DNA of 64,000 nt, taken from contig NZ_AUGZ01000010.1 in the NCBI RefSeq assembly GCF_000422925.1, forward strand, positions 1 through 64,000, in the 5' to 3' direction. The notes under the pieces were generated by a model. That model was not told where the DNA came from. It saw only the letters and a program-made list of their open reading frames with translations, and did no database searches. This document shows, piece by piece, positions 9,980 through 18,554 of the stretch. This stretch comes from Paludibacterium yongneupense DSM 18731 (GTDB lineage: Bacteria; Pseudomonadota; Gammaproteobacteria; Burkholderiales; Chromobacteriaceae). Position 1 is the stretch's first letter. Every line of letters starts with the position of its first letter. A program made the position numbers and the translations under genes.

Positions 9980-10432
9980 TCATGCGGGATGATCGGGCGG
10001 AAACCATGTCTTGAGGATGGGGCTGATCGACACCTCGACCACACGCGGGTTGTCGAGCAGCAAGGCCTTCAAGCTCATGAGTTCTTCGAACTGCTGGTAG
10101 CCCACCCGCACGATCACGTCCAGCGCACCGAACAGCGAATGGCACTCGAGCACCTCGCGCCGTCCGCGCAATTGTTGCCAGATGACCGAGCAGTCCGCGC
10201 CGCCGGCGTGGCGGATGATGACATAGGCCTGATTGGCCGGCAGCGGCAGGCTTTGCTCGTCAATTTCGGTCCGGTACCCCAGGATGACGCCATCCTCTTC
10301 CAGCCGGGCGATGCGGGCCTCGACTGCCGTGCGCGATTTATGGACTTGCCTGGCAATCTCGGCAAGACTCATTCTTGCATTCTGCCTGAGCAGCTCCAGG
10401 ATTTTCCGGTCTACTTCATCGATTTTCTTCAT
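9980..10432 (-). CDS. Lrp/AsnC-family transcriptional regulator
   Basis: 150 residues, the normal size. An N-terminal winged helix (IDEVDRKILELLRQNARMS, then LAEIARQVHKSRTAVEARI with the recognition helix) is followed by the RAM/AsnC ligand domain, with the segments ECHSLFGALDVIVRV and LLDNPRVVEVSISPI. These proteins bind amino acids and control amino-acid genes. It converges on the ATP-grasp gene across 120 bases, so it may sense substrates of that unit, but it could equally regulate itself or other loci. Confidence 0.92.
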   Translation of the reverse strand: MKKIDEVDRKILELLRQNARMSLAEIARQVHKSRTAVEARIARLEEDGVILGYRTEIDEQSLPLPANQAYVIIRHAGGADCSVIWQQLRGRREVLECHSLFGALDVIVRVGYQQFEELMSLKALLLDNPRVVEVSISPILKTWFPPDHPA

Positions 10433-10651
10433 CAGATCCTGGCACCGAGTTTGCCCCCGTATTGCGGCGGAGCACGAACGACCGTCGACCGCGTCGTGAA
10501 TCTTATATCTGCATCGCGCAGAAAGGCCGGGGCACCTGGATCGGGCGATGATCGAGCCCGGCCCCCCGGGCGCTCTCCTCGCCGCCGGGGTCCTCGGCGA
10601 AGGCCACGGCCGACGGCGGCACGATGCGCGGGCGTTCCGCTCCCGCCGGCC

Positions 10652-11476
10652 TCACGCGCTGACGGGTGGCCGGCCGGTCCCGGCGCGTCTGGCCGCGATG
10701 AACTCCTCTACCGTCAGCACCGCGCCCTGGCATCCGATGCGATTGTACAACTGGGTGATGTGGGGCGGCTCCAGGTGCGACTGCTTGAGTATCCCAGGCA
10801 GGCCATAGACTTCACGCGTCGGCCCATCCAGCAAGACCTTGCCTTCGGCAAACACCAGCGTGCGTTCAAAGGTTTCGGCGACGAAGTCCATATCGTGGAT
10901 GATGGTCAGTACCAGCTTCCCCTGCTTCGCCAACTCGCGGATGATTGCCTTGATGCGTTCCTTGCCGGCATGATCCTGCGCGATGGTCGGCTCGTCAAAG
11001 ATGATGATGTCGGTATGCATCGCCACGATGGAGGCAATGCTGATCAATTTGCGTTCAGACAGGCTCAGATCATAGGGGTTCTCGGCCTGCTTGTCGGCCA
11101 GGCCCACCATCTGCAAGGCCGCCAGCGCGCTTGCCCGCGCTTCGTCCGGCGATTGGCCGATATTCGACGGGCCGAACATGACCTCGTCCAGCACCTTGTT
11201 CTTGAATATCTGATCGTTCGGATTCTGGAAAACGAGCCCCACATGACGGGCCAGCCCGGCCACTGTCATGTCGCGGGTGTTGATGCCATCGATCAGCACA
11301 TCGCCCGACACCGGTTGCAGCAAACCCTTCAGCAATTTGACGAAAGTGGTTTTGCCGGCGCCGTTCTGCCCGATGATGGCGGTCGAGCGCGCATCGAAGT
11401 CCAGGGAAATATCGCTCAGGATTTCCTCGCCGGCGGAGTAATGAAAGCGCAGCTTGCGAATTTCGATCTTATTCAT
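10652..11476 (-). CDS. ECF transporter ATPase, second copy
   Basis: 274-residue ABC ATPase of the energy-coupling-factor type. Walker A is GQNGAGKTT, the Q-loop VFQNPNDQIF, Walker B DIIIFDEPT, and the switch histidine lies in TIIHDMDF. The signature motif is LSLSERKLI instead of LSGGQ, so this may be the less active subunit of an asymmetric ATPase pair. Its ATG overlaps the end of the other ATPase gene by eight bases. It is last in the operon phosphorylase-S-T-A-A and energises import through the membrane T protein. Confidence 0.92.
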   Translation of the reverse strand: MNKIEIRKLRFHYSAGEEILSDISLDFDARSTAIIGQNGAGKTTFVKLLKGLLQPVSGDVLIDGINTRDMTVAGLARHVGLVFQNPNDQIFKNKVLDEVMFGPSNIGQSPDEARASALAALQMVGLADKQAENPYDLSLSERKLISIASIVAMHTDIIIFDEPTIAQDHAGKERIKAIIRELAKQGKLVLTIIHDMDFVAETFERTLVFAEGKVLLDGPTREVYGLPGILKQSHLEPPHITQLYNRIGCQGAVLTVEEFIAARRAGTGRPPVSA

Positions 11477-12314
11477 GCCAGTTCACCACTTGATCGCAGG
11501 CCTCGTCCAGGGTCATCGGATACAGGCCGGTGGCCGGATTGCGTATGCCCATGCCTTTGCATACCTGGGCGAACACCGGCGGCACCACGCCGTATCGTTC
11601 GAGATCGTCGCGCGAGAACACCTGTTGCGGGGTGTCGAAAGCGACCATTTCCCCCTGGTGCAGCAGCAGCACCCGGTCGGAATAACGGGCTATTTTTTCG
11701 ATCTTGTGCTCCGCCATGATGACGGTCATGCCACGCCGGCTCAAAGCCTCGATCGCCTGGAAAACGTCTTCCGCCCCCTGCGGGTCCAACTGTGAGGTCG
11801 GCTCATCCAGCACGATGATCTCCGGCTCCATGGCTATCACGCTGGCAATGGCCATGCGCTGCATCTGTCCGCCGGACAAGTCGAAGGGGTTGCGGTCGCG
11901 GAAACGGCCGATGCCCAGCAGTTCCATGGCATGCTCGATCCGCGGCGCCATGTCTTCGCGCGCGACGCCGAGGTTTTCCAGGCCGAAGGCCAGTTCCTCG
12001 AAAACCGTCATTTTCGAGCCGCTGACCTGGGTGAACGGGTTCTGAAACACCAGCCCGACTTTCTGTGCGATCTCGTGGATCTCGGCTTTGCCGACCTCCA
12101 GCCCATCCACCCATACCGAACCGCCATAGCCCCCTTTGTAAAAGTGGGGGACCAGGCCCATCAGGGCCTGGCACAGCGTGGATTTTCCCGACAGGTTCTG
12201 GCCGATGATTCCGATGAACTCGCCCTTTTCGATCTCGAACGAGAGACCTTTGAGGGCCAGTTCTTCAGTCAGCGGATAGCGGTATTTAAGGCCGGAAACG
12301 GTGATTTTCTTCAT
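11469..12314 (-). CDS. ECF transporter ATPase, first copy
   Basis: 281 residues with Walker A GQNLSGKST, Q-loop VFQNPFTQVSG, an intact signature LSGGQMQRMAIA and Walker B EIIVLDEPTSQLDP. It pairs with the next gene to form the ATPase heterodimer of an ECF importer. The start at 12314 is set by GGAGG eight bases upstream and by the ATGA overlap with the T-component stop; the frame is open far upstream inside the T gene but that is not ABC-like. Confidence 0.93.
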   Translation of the reverse strand: MKKITVSGLKYRYPLTEELALKGLSFEIEKGEFIGIIGQNLSGKSTLCQALMGLVPHFYKGGYGGSVWVDGLEVGKAEIHEIAQKVGLVFQNPFTQVSGSKMTVFEELAFGLENLGVAREDMAPRIEHAMELLGIGRFRDRNPFDLSGGQMQRMAIASVIAMEPEIIVLDEPTSQLDPQGAEDVFQAIEALSRRGMTVIMAEHKIEKIARYSDRVLLLHQGEMVAFDTPQQVFSRDDLERYGVVPPVFAQVCKGMGIRNPATGLYPMTLDEACDQVVNWHE

Positions 12315-13078
12315 TGCATCACCCTCCAGACTATCGCCGCGGCCATGGCCAGCAGCAAGACAAGCGGGATCACGGTATTGGCGGTGCCGCCCTGCGGCGG
12401 ATTGAGGAAAGTCTTTTTCGAGCGCGCGCTGAAGGCCCGCACTTCGAGCGCCAGCGAACGCTCGCGCGTGCTCACCAGAGAGTTCATCACGACCGGTCCG
12501 ATGAGCGGCAAAAACGCTTTCATGCGCACCAGCAGCGTGCCTTCGGTCTCCATGCCGCGCGAGCGCTGTGCGTCCGTAATGGTTTCCATCGTCGCCGTCA
12601 TTTGCGGAATGATTTGCAGCACCGACGAGAGCACATAGCCCAGATGCGGCGACAGGCCGAGTCGCACCAACGATTCGATCAGATCCGACGGGCGCGTGGT
12701 CAGCACCAGGATGGACACCGCACACAGGATATTCATCACGCGCAAACAGATTCCCCCCGAAAACAGCAAGCCTTCGCGGTAGAAGCCGAATCGCCACAGG
12801 GAAAACAGCAGCTGCTTGTTTCCCGAATAGAACAGCCCCTGAATCAGCACGATGGAAGCCAGAATCAGCAGGCTGAAGCCGACCAGGGGCAGCACCTTTC
12901 CGAACACCTTCCCCGTCGCCAGGATCAAGATGCTCAGGGCCAGCATGGCGAGCCCCGGCATAAAGCCGGGCAATACGGCAGGGATCAGAATCGCGGACAG
13001 GATATAGAGTAGTTTCGAACGCGAATCGACCCGATGGACGACAGTCCCCCTATCCTGATAGAGGCTGAGTGCTTTCAA
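12311..13078 (-). CDS. ECF transporter T component (membrane)
   Basis: 255 residues with several hydrophobic helices and the cytoplasmic coupling motifs of EcfT: AQRSRGM near residue 165 and ALEVRAFSAR near residue 210, which contact the ATPases. It transmits ATPase movement to the substrate-binding S component. The S gene lies 21 bases upstream and the ATPase gene overlaps its stop, so the operon is tight. Confidence 0.92.
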   Translation of the reverse strand: MKALSLYQDRGTVVHRVDSRSKLLYILSAILIPAVLPGFMPGLAMLALSILILATGKVFGKVLPLVGFSLLILASIVLIQGLFYSGNKQLLFSLWRFGFYREGLLFSGGICLRVMNILCAVSILVLTTRPSDLIESLVRLGLSPHLGYVLSSVLQIIPQMTATMETITDAQRSRGMETEGTLLVRMKAFLPLIGPVVMNSLVSTRERSLALEVRAFSARSKKTFLNPPQGGTANTVIPLVLLLAMAAAIVWRVMQ

Positions 13079-13099
13079 AATAGCGGCCCTCCAGCGGGC

Positions 13100-13699
13100 T
13101 TACAGTTGTTCGGTCACGCTGTCATGCCGGAACAGAATCGTCAGTTTCTGCGGCAGACCTTTATAGATCCCGTAAGCCACGATCACGGTTGCAATCTTGT
13201 CCGGCACATCCACGATGAACTCGTCGGTCAGGGAGGCGATCCACACCGGAAAGTGATGCGCGACCATGCCGGCATAGACCAGATCGCCCCAGACATTCCC
13301 GGTTTGCCCGCCCCAGAAACCGATATTGATCGGCGTCGAGATGAGGGTGGAAACGACAGCGGCAACCAGGCCGACCACGACGGCCCCCCCTATGCTATTG
13401 ACGCGTCCCTTCTGCGCCAGCACCCCGACGGCCAGGCCGATGCCGATGCTGGTGAGCGCATAGATGAATGAGATCGGGTCCATCGTCAGGCCATAGATGA
13501 TATTGTTGATCGCGCCGCAAATCGCCCCGACCACCGGGCCGGCCAGCATGGCCGACAGCACGGTGCCGATCGAGTCCAGCCATAGCGGAAGCTTCAGTAG
13601 TCCTGCAAACAGTTTGCCGATGTAGTTGATCCCGACCGCGGCCGGGATAAGAACCAGGGCGGAAGTAGAAAGCTTCAGATTCCACATGCTATTTTTCAT
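13100..13699 (-). CDS. ECF transporter S component, probable nucleoside binder
   Basis: 199 residues, almost entirely membrane-embedded (about six helices), with LPLWLDSIGTVLSAMLAG and GAINNIIYGLTMDP, a pattern of ECF substrate-capture proteins. The S component decides the substrate. It sits between a nucleoside phosphorylase and the T/A/A genes, so uptake of nucleosides (uridine-like or purine) is the simplest reading. This is contextual; a vitamin precursor cannot be excluded. Confidence 0.85.
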   Translation of the reverse strand: MKNSMWNLKLSTSALVLIPAAVGINYIGKLFAGLLKLPLWLDSIGTVLSAMLAGPVVGAICGAINNIIYGLTMDPISFIYALTSIGIGLAVGVLAQKGRVNSIGGAVVVGLVAAVVSTLISTPINIGFWGGQTGNVWGDLVYAGMVAHHFPVWIASLTDEFIVDVPDKIATVIVAYGIYKGLPQKLTILFRHDSVTEQL

Positions 13700-13750
13700 G
13701 ACCCTATCTCCTGTGTATGTGCGCTGTCTTGCCGGGATGGCGATCCCGTA

Positions 13751-14494
13751 TCAGCACTGCTCGAGCCTGGCGATGGCTTCCAGTGCCGTGATGATTTCCT
13801 TGCGTTCTCCGATGGCGGTGCGGCTGTCGCCTTCCACATACTCGTTGATGCCGCTTTCCAGGTCTCCGCTGCGCTCGACGACGACATTGAGAATCGACGC
13901 GGTTTTCAAATGGCGCAGTCCCCCGATGACAAACAGGGCCGCACTTTCCATATCGGCGGCCAGTACGCCGTGTCGGCTCCAATACGCGCAGGACGCCTCT
14001 TCCTGGTCGGTATAAAAACTATCATGGCTATGAATGATGCCGCAGTGCAAAGGATATCCCTGCGCGCGCGCGCTGTGCACCAGCGCGGCCAGCACCTCGG
14101 GATCCGGCACCGCGGGATAACACTCGGCGACATAGGCCCGTGATGTGCCCTCATCCCGGACCGCCCCGCTGGCGATGACCAGGTCGCCAAGCTTGAGCGT
14201 GTCCTTCAGAGCGCCGCAGCTGCCGATGCGAATCAGGGTTTCCACACCGATTTTTTTCAGCTCTTCAACCGCAATGCCGGTGGACGGACCGCCGATGCCG
14301 GTGGAAATCACCATGACGCGGACGCCCTTATAGCTTCCGCTGCAGCTTTTATATTCCCGGTTGAAGGCGATATCGACGGGATTGTCGAGAAAGGCCTTCA
14401 CACGCTCGACCCGCTCCGGGTCGCCGGGAAGAATCGCATACTTTGCCCCATCGGCACGGCCACACCGGATATGCGGCTGCATCGGCTCCGACAT
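13751..14494 (-). CDS. Nucleoside phosphorylase, uridine phosphorylase-like
   Basis: About 247 residues of the PNP/UDP phosphorylase family. Seen: the phosphate loop AILPGDPERVERV, STGIGGPSTGIAVEEL (family signature), RIGSCGAL and the ribose-binding MESAALF. The reaction is nucleoside plus phosphate to base and ribose-1-phosphate. I favour the ATG at 14494, with GAGGA close upstream and the usual MS...PHI start, over the in-frame ATG at 14524. It is first in an operon with a complete ECF importer, so it probably processes the imported nucleoside. Whether uridine, thymidine or purine nucleosides are preferred is uncertain. Confidence 0.9.
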   Translation of the reverse strand: MSEPMQPHIRCGRADGAKYAILPGDPERVERVKAFLDNPVDIAFNREYKSCSGSYKGVRVMVISTGIGGPSTGIAVEELKKIGVETLIRIGSCGALKDTLKLGDLVIASGAVRDEGTSRAYVAECYPAVPDPEVLAALVHSARAQGYPLHCGIIHSHDSFYTDQEEASCAYWSRHGVLAADMESAALFVIGGLRHLKTASILNVVVERSGDLESGINEYVEGDSRTAIGERKEIITALEAIARLEQC

Positions 14495-14530
14495 GGTGTC
14501 CTCACTTTCTGTCGTTGAAATCATGCGTCT

Positions 14531-14659
14531 TTAATTTCGGGTGCGTATTGCCGCGCATCCCGCCCGATCCGGGAACACGATGATGCCGCGCTCGGTCGCG
14601 GTCAGGCTCTCCTCGCGCAATCCGGCGATGATACGATTGACGCTATGTGATGACGTCAT
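14531..14659 (-). pseudogene. Remnant of a Crp/Fnr-type regulator C-terminus
   Basis: A 42-codon reverse-strand frame holds SVNRIIAGLREE followed by SLTATERGIIVFPD. This matches the recognition helix and wing at the end of Crp/Fnr regulators, where a T/SVNR helix is followed by RGxIVIPD. A stop codon lies just upstream in frame and no cAMP-type sensor domain is found, so only the last part survives. It lies 37 bases before the nucleoside operon, where a local regulator would be expected. An alternative is chance similarity in a short frame. Confidence 0.5.
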
Positions 14660-14858
14660 CAATGTTTCTGGTCATATACCGTCGCCAGTTATCCATTGCA
14701 ATGATACAAGGTCCCGTTTTTACATAAAGGGCAACCGACTTGCGTCGCGCTCGTCTTGTCGCGTTCTGATCGCGGCCTGCGCGGATGCAGGCCGGGCTTT
14801 GGCGCCGCTCAGGCGCGAGCGTTCCCCCTGCTCCTGACGCGAGAACGCGCCATCGCTT

Positions 14859-16289
14859 TCACTCGAGCCCAGGACGGCCACTGCTGACCCAGTCCTCGGT
14901 TCTGGCGAACGATAGGCGGTAGCGCGAGCAGTTGTACACCTCCAGCCGGTTCAGTTCTCCGGCCAGCAGATTCCTGAAAATGCCAATCTCATCCGCGGCG
15001 AGGCCCAGTGTGGCCGCCGCCTGGAAAACCGTCAGCGCATTATTGACGACGAGGCGCACTCCGTCGCCGAGTTTCTGCCTGAACCGTCCCCGGGCCGGGC
15101 CGGCTGCGCGCACCGGTTCGGTTTCGGCGGTGTATTTGTCGATGGAAACGCGATAGGTCCATTCAAAGAGGTCCACAGCGAGAGAGACATCCTGGCGCTC
15201 GCAGACTGCCGTCAGCGCGAGAGCATAATCGGCGGCATCGACATCGCAAAACGAGAGCGGCGCGCAGTTCGATGCGAATAAAGGCAAATTGGCGCACAGT
15301 CGACTGGTCCGGTTATTGCCCTCTTCGAAAGCATACAGATAGGCGATGTTGATCCAGGCAAAAAAGGCGGCTTCCAGCGGGTTGCGGATACGGCGCAGCT
15401 TTTCGACGATCGCGTTGAGCATCGCTTCCAGCTGAGCCGCGCCCTGGACAGGTTGGTAGGCCGTCGCAGCGAGGGTCAGGCCTTGCCTGCGTATGGCCCC
15501 GACCGCTCCGGCATCCTTGAGCAGATTCTGCATCAGAATGCTCTGGATATTGCGGATGACCATCGTGTCGATGCCATATTCGGGCAGCGCTTCAAGGATG
15601 AATTCAAGCGCGTCCTTATGGTTGAACACCATGATCATGTCGGCATCGTCGTCCCCAGCACGGCCGCGCGCCAACAGTTCGTGTGCCTCGAGCAGGCTCT
15701 TGCGGTTACCGGCCAGACGCGAGGAATGCCAGCACAGATCGATCAGCCATGGCCCCAAAGCCCAGTTGCCGGCCGGCAGAGGCGTTTTTGCCTTCCCCGC
15801 AGCGTAAAGACGATCGGCCAGCGCGGCGGGTAACAAGGTCGAGGTATTGGGCTGATAGCGGTCGACGAAATCGCGCTGGTACGCAACGGGAGTTCTGCTC
15901 GCCACGGGCATACGCAATTCAGAGAGCCGGGCGAGGGCGCCGGCATCGAAGGCGAATCCTGTTCTTGTCGGCTCGGCCGCCGCTGGGGCGGAAGCGGAGG
16001 GGATGGGCATCACGGCGTCGGGCGTGCCATAGACTGTCGCCGGACCCCGCCCGCTTTTGATCAACTGACCCTCGGCGACCATCTTGGCCAGACGACGGTT
16101 CAGGGTCGGGCGGCTGACGCCTGTCGCATCGGCCAGCTCGCCGGCTGACATCCGTTGGCTAGCACCCCGGGATGGCTGCTTGTTCAATAGATCGATGATG
16201 TCTGCCGCGAGGTGTCGTTTCACGGGAATCCTGCCGGATTTTGAGTTGACCTGCTCTAATCTATCATAATCTTGTCGACGAGACCCCAT
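14859..16289 (-). CDS. Fic-like protein with N-terminal winged helix and degenerate catalytic motif
   Basis: 476 residues from the first ATG. An N-terminal helix-turn-helix (residues about 25-90, ATGVSRPTLNRRLAKMV) is followed by a Fic fold. The Fic motif HxFxxGNGRxxR reads YAFEEGNNRTSR: the catalytic His is Tyr319 and the second G of GNGR is Asn. Residues HSSRLAGNRKS look like the inhibitory-helix region without its Glu. AMP-transfer is therefore doubtful; a regulatory role through the DNA-binding domain is possible. Some HTH-Fic proteins in the family also lack the His. A GTG at 16223 with AGGA five bases upstream is an alternative start that would shorten the protein by 22 residues. Confidence 0.8.
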   Translation of the reverse strand: MGSRRQDYDRLEQVNSKSGRIPVKRHLAADIIDLLNKQPSRGASQRMSAGELADATGVSRPTLNRRLAKMVAEGQLIKSGRGPATVYGTPDAVMPIPSASAPAAAEPTRTGFAFDAGALARLSELRMPVASRTPVAYQRDFVDRYQPNTSTLLPAALADRLYAAGKAKTPLPAGNWALGPWLIDLCWHSSRLAGNRKSLLEAHELLARGRAGDDDADMIMVFNHKDALEFILEALPEYGIDTMVIRNIQSILMQNLLKDAGAVGAIRRQGLTLAATAYQPVQGAAQLEAMLNAIVEKLRRIRNPLEAAFFAWINIAYLYAFEEGNNRTSRLCANLPLFASNCAPLSFCDVDAADYALALTAVCERQDVSLAVDLFEWTYRVSIDKYTAETEPVRAAGPARGRFRQKLGDGVRLVVNNALTVFQAAATLGLAADEIGIFRNLLAGELNRLEVYNCSRYRLSFARTEDWVSSGRPGLE

Positions 16290-16374
16290 GCCTTCGGAAT
16301 AATCGTGAAACAGTTAACTATTTGAAGTAAAAAAACAAATTATTATTTGATAGAATTTTGATAGATATAAAATC

Positions 16375-16800
16375 CAGAACTGCCGGAAGCCAGCCGGCTT
16401 GAAAGAAGACAAGCCGGGCGTCGAAGGACGAGAGCGCGGCGGATGGGCAAGCATCGACGGACAGGCCAAAGCGGCATGCGCCCTCCTGCCGGGCACCGGG
16501 ATTCGCGAGTGCTACGTCCGTGCTGTTGCATCGTGATCTGCCACGAGACTTCGGAGCGGGGAAAGGAGCGCAGTGTTCCGCCCGTTTGCAGGCATTGCCC
16601 CAGGTTGGACAAGCCGCAGAAGATTTTGTCGGTCCAATCCTGATTGTATGCGCGCCCAAGCTCGCACGCCTGGGGCAGGTGGCGGATTCTACACGCGCGA
16701 CGCTCATCGACACCGTGTCGTCGGCATTGAAGGTTCAGAGCACAGGGAGCGCTGGCGGCCGGAAAACGGCGGTTGCCACGCGCAGCAAGTCATTGAATAA
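16375..16800 (-). pseudogene. Decayed copy 1 of the downstream periplasmic binding-protein gene
   Basis: Reverse-strand translation keeps shreds of the intact gene at 17575-18363: NADDTVSMSVARVESA matches NAADAVNISGPTVDTT, MQQHGRSTRES matches MEHDGTLERLS, and the DNA before it matches the region around the ICSRLVGLYF codons. The frame is broken many times. An AT-rich tail with TTTTGATAG follows at 16340-16375, the same tail as at the end of the intact gene. It is one of three tandem remnants. Confidence 0.65.
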
Positions 16801-16849
16801 CAATCGATATTTTTTATTTTGATATAGTTATGATAGCTTAGCGACCACC

Positions 16850-17107
16850 TCAGTGTAAGGCTCCCCCGTAGCTGAGCCTCAAAACCCGCCCCGCCTGCAA
16901 TGCCCTTCCAGCCGGAGACGAGAAAGCGCTGCGCGCCCGGGCTGCACTCGAGCGGAGTGCCAGGAGACTCACAGCTTCGATGTCATCCACAGTGCGTGGA
17001 CGATATGTCGCACGAAGCCGGTCCGACATTGAAGGTTCAGAAAACAGGGGCCGCTGCTCGCCCGGCAAGCGGCGGCTGCCACATACTGGCAAGCTGTTGA
17101 ATAACAA
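16850..17107 (-). pseudogene. Decayed copy 2 of the periplasmic binding-protein gene
   Basis: On the plus strand, ATGTCATCCACAGTGCG and CGACATTGAAGGTTCAG line up with ATGTCATCCAGCGCCTG and CGGCATTGAGGATTCTG in the intact gene; about 110 bases between them are missing here. The end block AATGCCCTTCCAGCCGG matches AATGACCTTTCCCGCCGG at the intact stop. A single 85-codon frame survives, but as a patchwork, not as a binding protein. Confidence 0.7.
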
Positions 17108-17149
17108 GCAATAACGTATATTTTGATAGGTTTTCGATAAATTATTGAC

Positions 17150-17480
17150 CCCCTCGGTGCCTGGCTCGACCGTCGCGGAGCTTCAAACCCCGCCCCGCCG
17201 GCACGGCCTTTCCTCCGGATACCTGAAACCGCCAGGCAAGCGCTCGAACCGAAGCCAAGAGGGCTCGTCAGCCACGATGTCATCCATCGCGCGGGGGCGA
17301 TGAAATCGCCGGATCAGCGGCGGCGGATGGACACTCGTCGTCACCGCGACGCCGGCACAGGGAATGCCGAGTCAGCCCGGGCGACTGGATATCTCGACAT
17401 CGACTTGTCCGGCGAGCGCATTGCAGCATTTATCATCAGAGTGAAACGCCGCTTCAAGCAGGCGGAGCAACCCATTGAAA
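17150..17480 (-). pseudogene. Decayed copy 3 of the periplasmic binding-protein gene
   Basis: The reverse strand contains GCTCGCCGGACAAGTCGATG, near-identical to GCTCGCCGGGCGGGTCGATG in the intact gene (codons for LAGRVDA), and ATGTCATCCATCGCGCG on the plus strand matches the ALDDM codons. The remnant frame reads AMDDIVADEPSWLRFERLP beside ALDDMEHDGTLERLSTVYQ. The AT-rich tail with TTTTGATAGG follows at 17117-17150. Confidence 0.7.
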
Positions 17481-17574
17481 AACAAGAAACAAGAAACAAG
17501 ACAATATTTCAATAGGATTTTGATAGGTTAAAATCACCTTGCTACCCACCCCGGACCCGGCACCGACCCCGCCT

Positions 17575-18363
17575 TCAATGACCTTTCCCGCCGGGTTCCG
17601 CTAGCCTCTGCGCCGACTGGTAAACCGTCGACAAACGCTCCAGAGTCCCATCATGCTCCATGTCATCCAGCGCCTGATCGAAACGTCGCGCGAGCTGGGT
17701 GAAGTCCTTTTTGCGGGTGAAGGCCAGATAGCTGGAAGTGGTGTCGACCGTAGGGCCGCTTATATTCACCGCATCGGCGGCATTGAGGATTCTGAGGAAA
17801 TAGAGTCCGACCAGGCGGCTGCAGATCACGGCATCGACCCGCCCGGCGAGCAGCTTGCGAAAGTTCATCTCATGGCTGACAGCGGTATCGAGCAGCCGGA
17901 AGCGCCCGGCCTTGACCGCGCTGTCGAAGCGTTCGCCATACGAGGTCTTGCCGACCACGCCAATGCGAGCAGCGGCGATCGAATCGAGATTGCCGTCAAA
18001 ATGCCAGGACGAGTTCTTGCGCACGAAAAACACGAAATCCTGGCGGAACAGCGCTTCCTGCGGAAACAGCATGCCCTGTTCCCGCTCCGGTGTTTTCTTT
18101 ATGCTGAAAAAACCATCGACATCGCCGCTCAGCACCAGGGACTGTCCGCGCGTGATCGGGTAGAACACGATCCGTACCGGCGTGCCGATACGGGTAAAAA
18201 CGGCTTTGACGATGCTCACCGCCAGCCCCTGCGCGCCTTGTCCGGTATCGCTGATATAAGGTGGAAATTCCAGCGTGGCCAGCAGCAGCGGGGCGTCCGC
18301 CGCAAGGGCAGGAATACTCGCCAGGATCAGTGCGATGGCGGCAAGCCGGCCCGAAATTCTCAT
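17575..18363 (-). CDS. Periplasmic substrate-binding protein (family 3 type), intact copy
   Basis: 262 residues with a clear signal peptide (cleavage near ALA-ADAPL), then LLLATLEFPPYISDTG and GLAVSIVKAVFTRIG, typical of small family-3 binding proteins that occur as orphans in betaproteobacteria. The ATG at 18363 has GGAG/AGGGG upstream. No transporter genes adjoin it. It is the intact member of a tandem family whose other three copies downstream have decayed. Ligand unknown; such orphans may feed a distant permease or act as sensors. Confidence 0.82.
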   Translation of the reverse strand: MRISGRLAAIALILASIPALAADAPLLLATLEFPPYISDTGQGAQGLAVSIVKAVFTRIGTPVRIVFYPITRGQSLVLSGDVDGFFSIKKTPEREQGMLFPQEALFRQDFVFFVRKNSSWHFDGNLDSIAAARIGVVGKTSYGERFDSAVKAGRFRLLDTAVSHEMNFRKLLAGRVDAVICSRLVGLYFLRILNAADAVNISGPTVDTTSSYLAFTRKKDFTQLARRFDQALDDMEHDGTLERLSTVYQSAQRLAEPGGKGH

Positions 18364-18554
18364 TGCACCCCTACTCCGATTTACTGTGATTTTTTTACAT
18401 TATGATGCACGCTCTTTGCGATGGCACTAACTAATATCCGGCGACGGCCTGCCTCAGACCTGCCGCCGCGGCACTTGTGCGGCTTCGCCGGCGCAGGCTA
18501 GCATGGTTCGAATGACAACGGCGCCGCCGATTTACTCATGCAAGGAGTCCCAAC

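Noticed and set aside
10440-10455. A perfect-looking sigma-54 promoter, TGGCACCGAGTTTGCC, on the plus strand
   Set aside because: No plus-strand gene follows for over 10 kb, there is no TGT-N10-ACA site nearby, and it lies at the start of the Lrp gene, so it is probably chance.
14648-14661. A 14-base perfect palindrome, TGATGACGTCATCA, upstream of the nucleoside operon
   Set aside because: It looks like an operator but falls inside the coding remnant of a Crp/Fnr gene, so the symmetry may be accidental; no second copy was found near the operon start.
14774-14793. Hairpin GGCCTGC/GCAGGCC downstream of the Fic-like gene as a terminator
   Set aside because: Only 7 bp, no T-run on the reverse strand and 65 bases from the stop; too weak to call.
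16813-17530. Repeated TTTTGATAG pairs as possible operators of the HTH-Fic protein
   Set aside because: They lie at the 3' tails of the decayed gene copies and of the intact one, so common descent explains them better than regulation.
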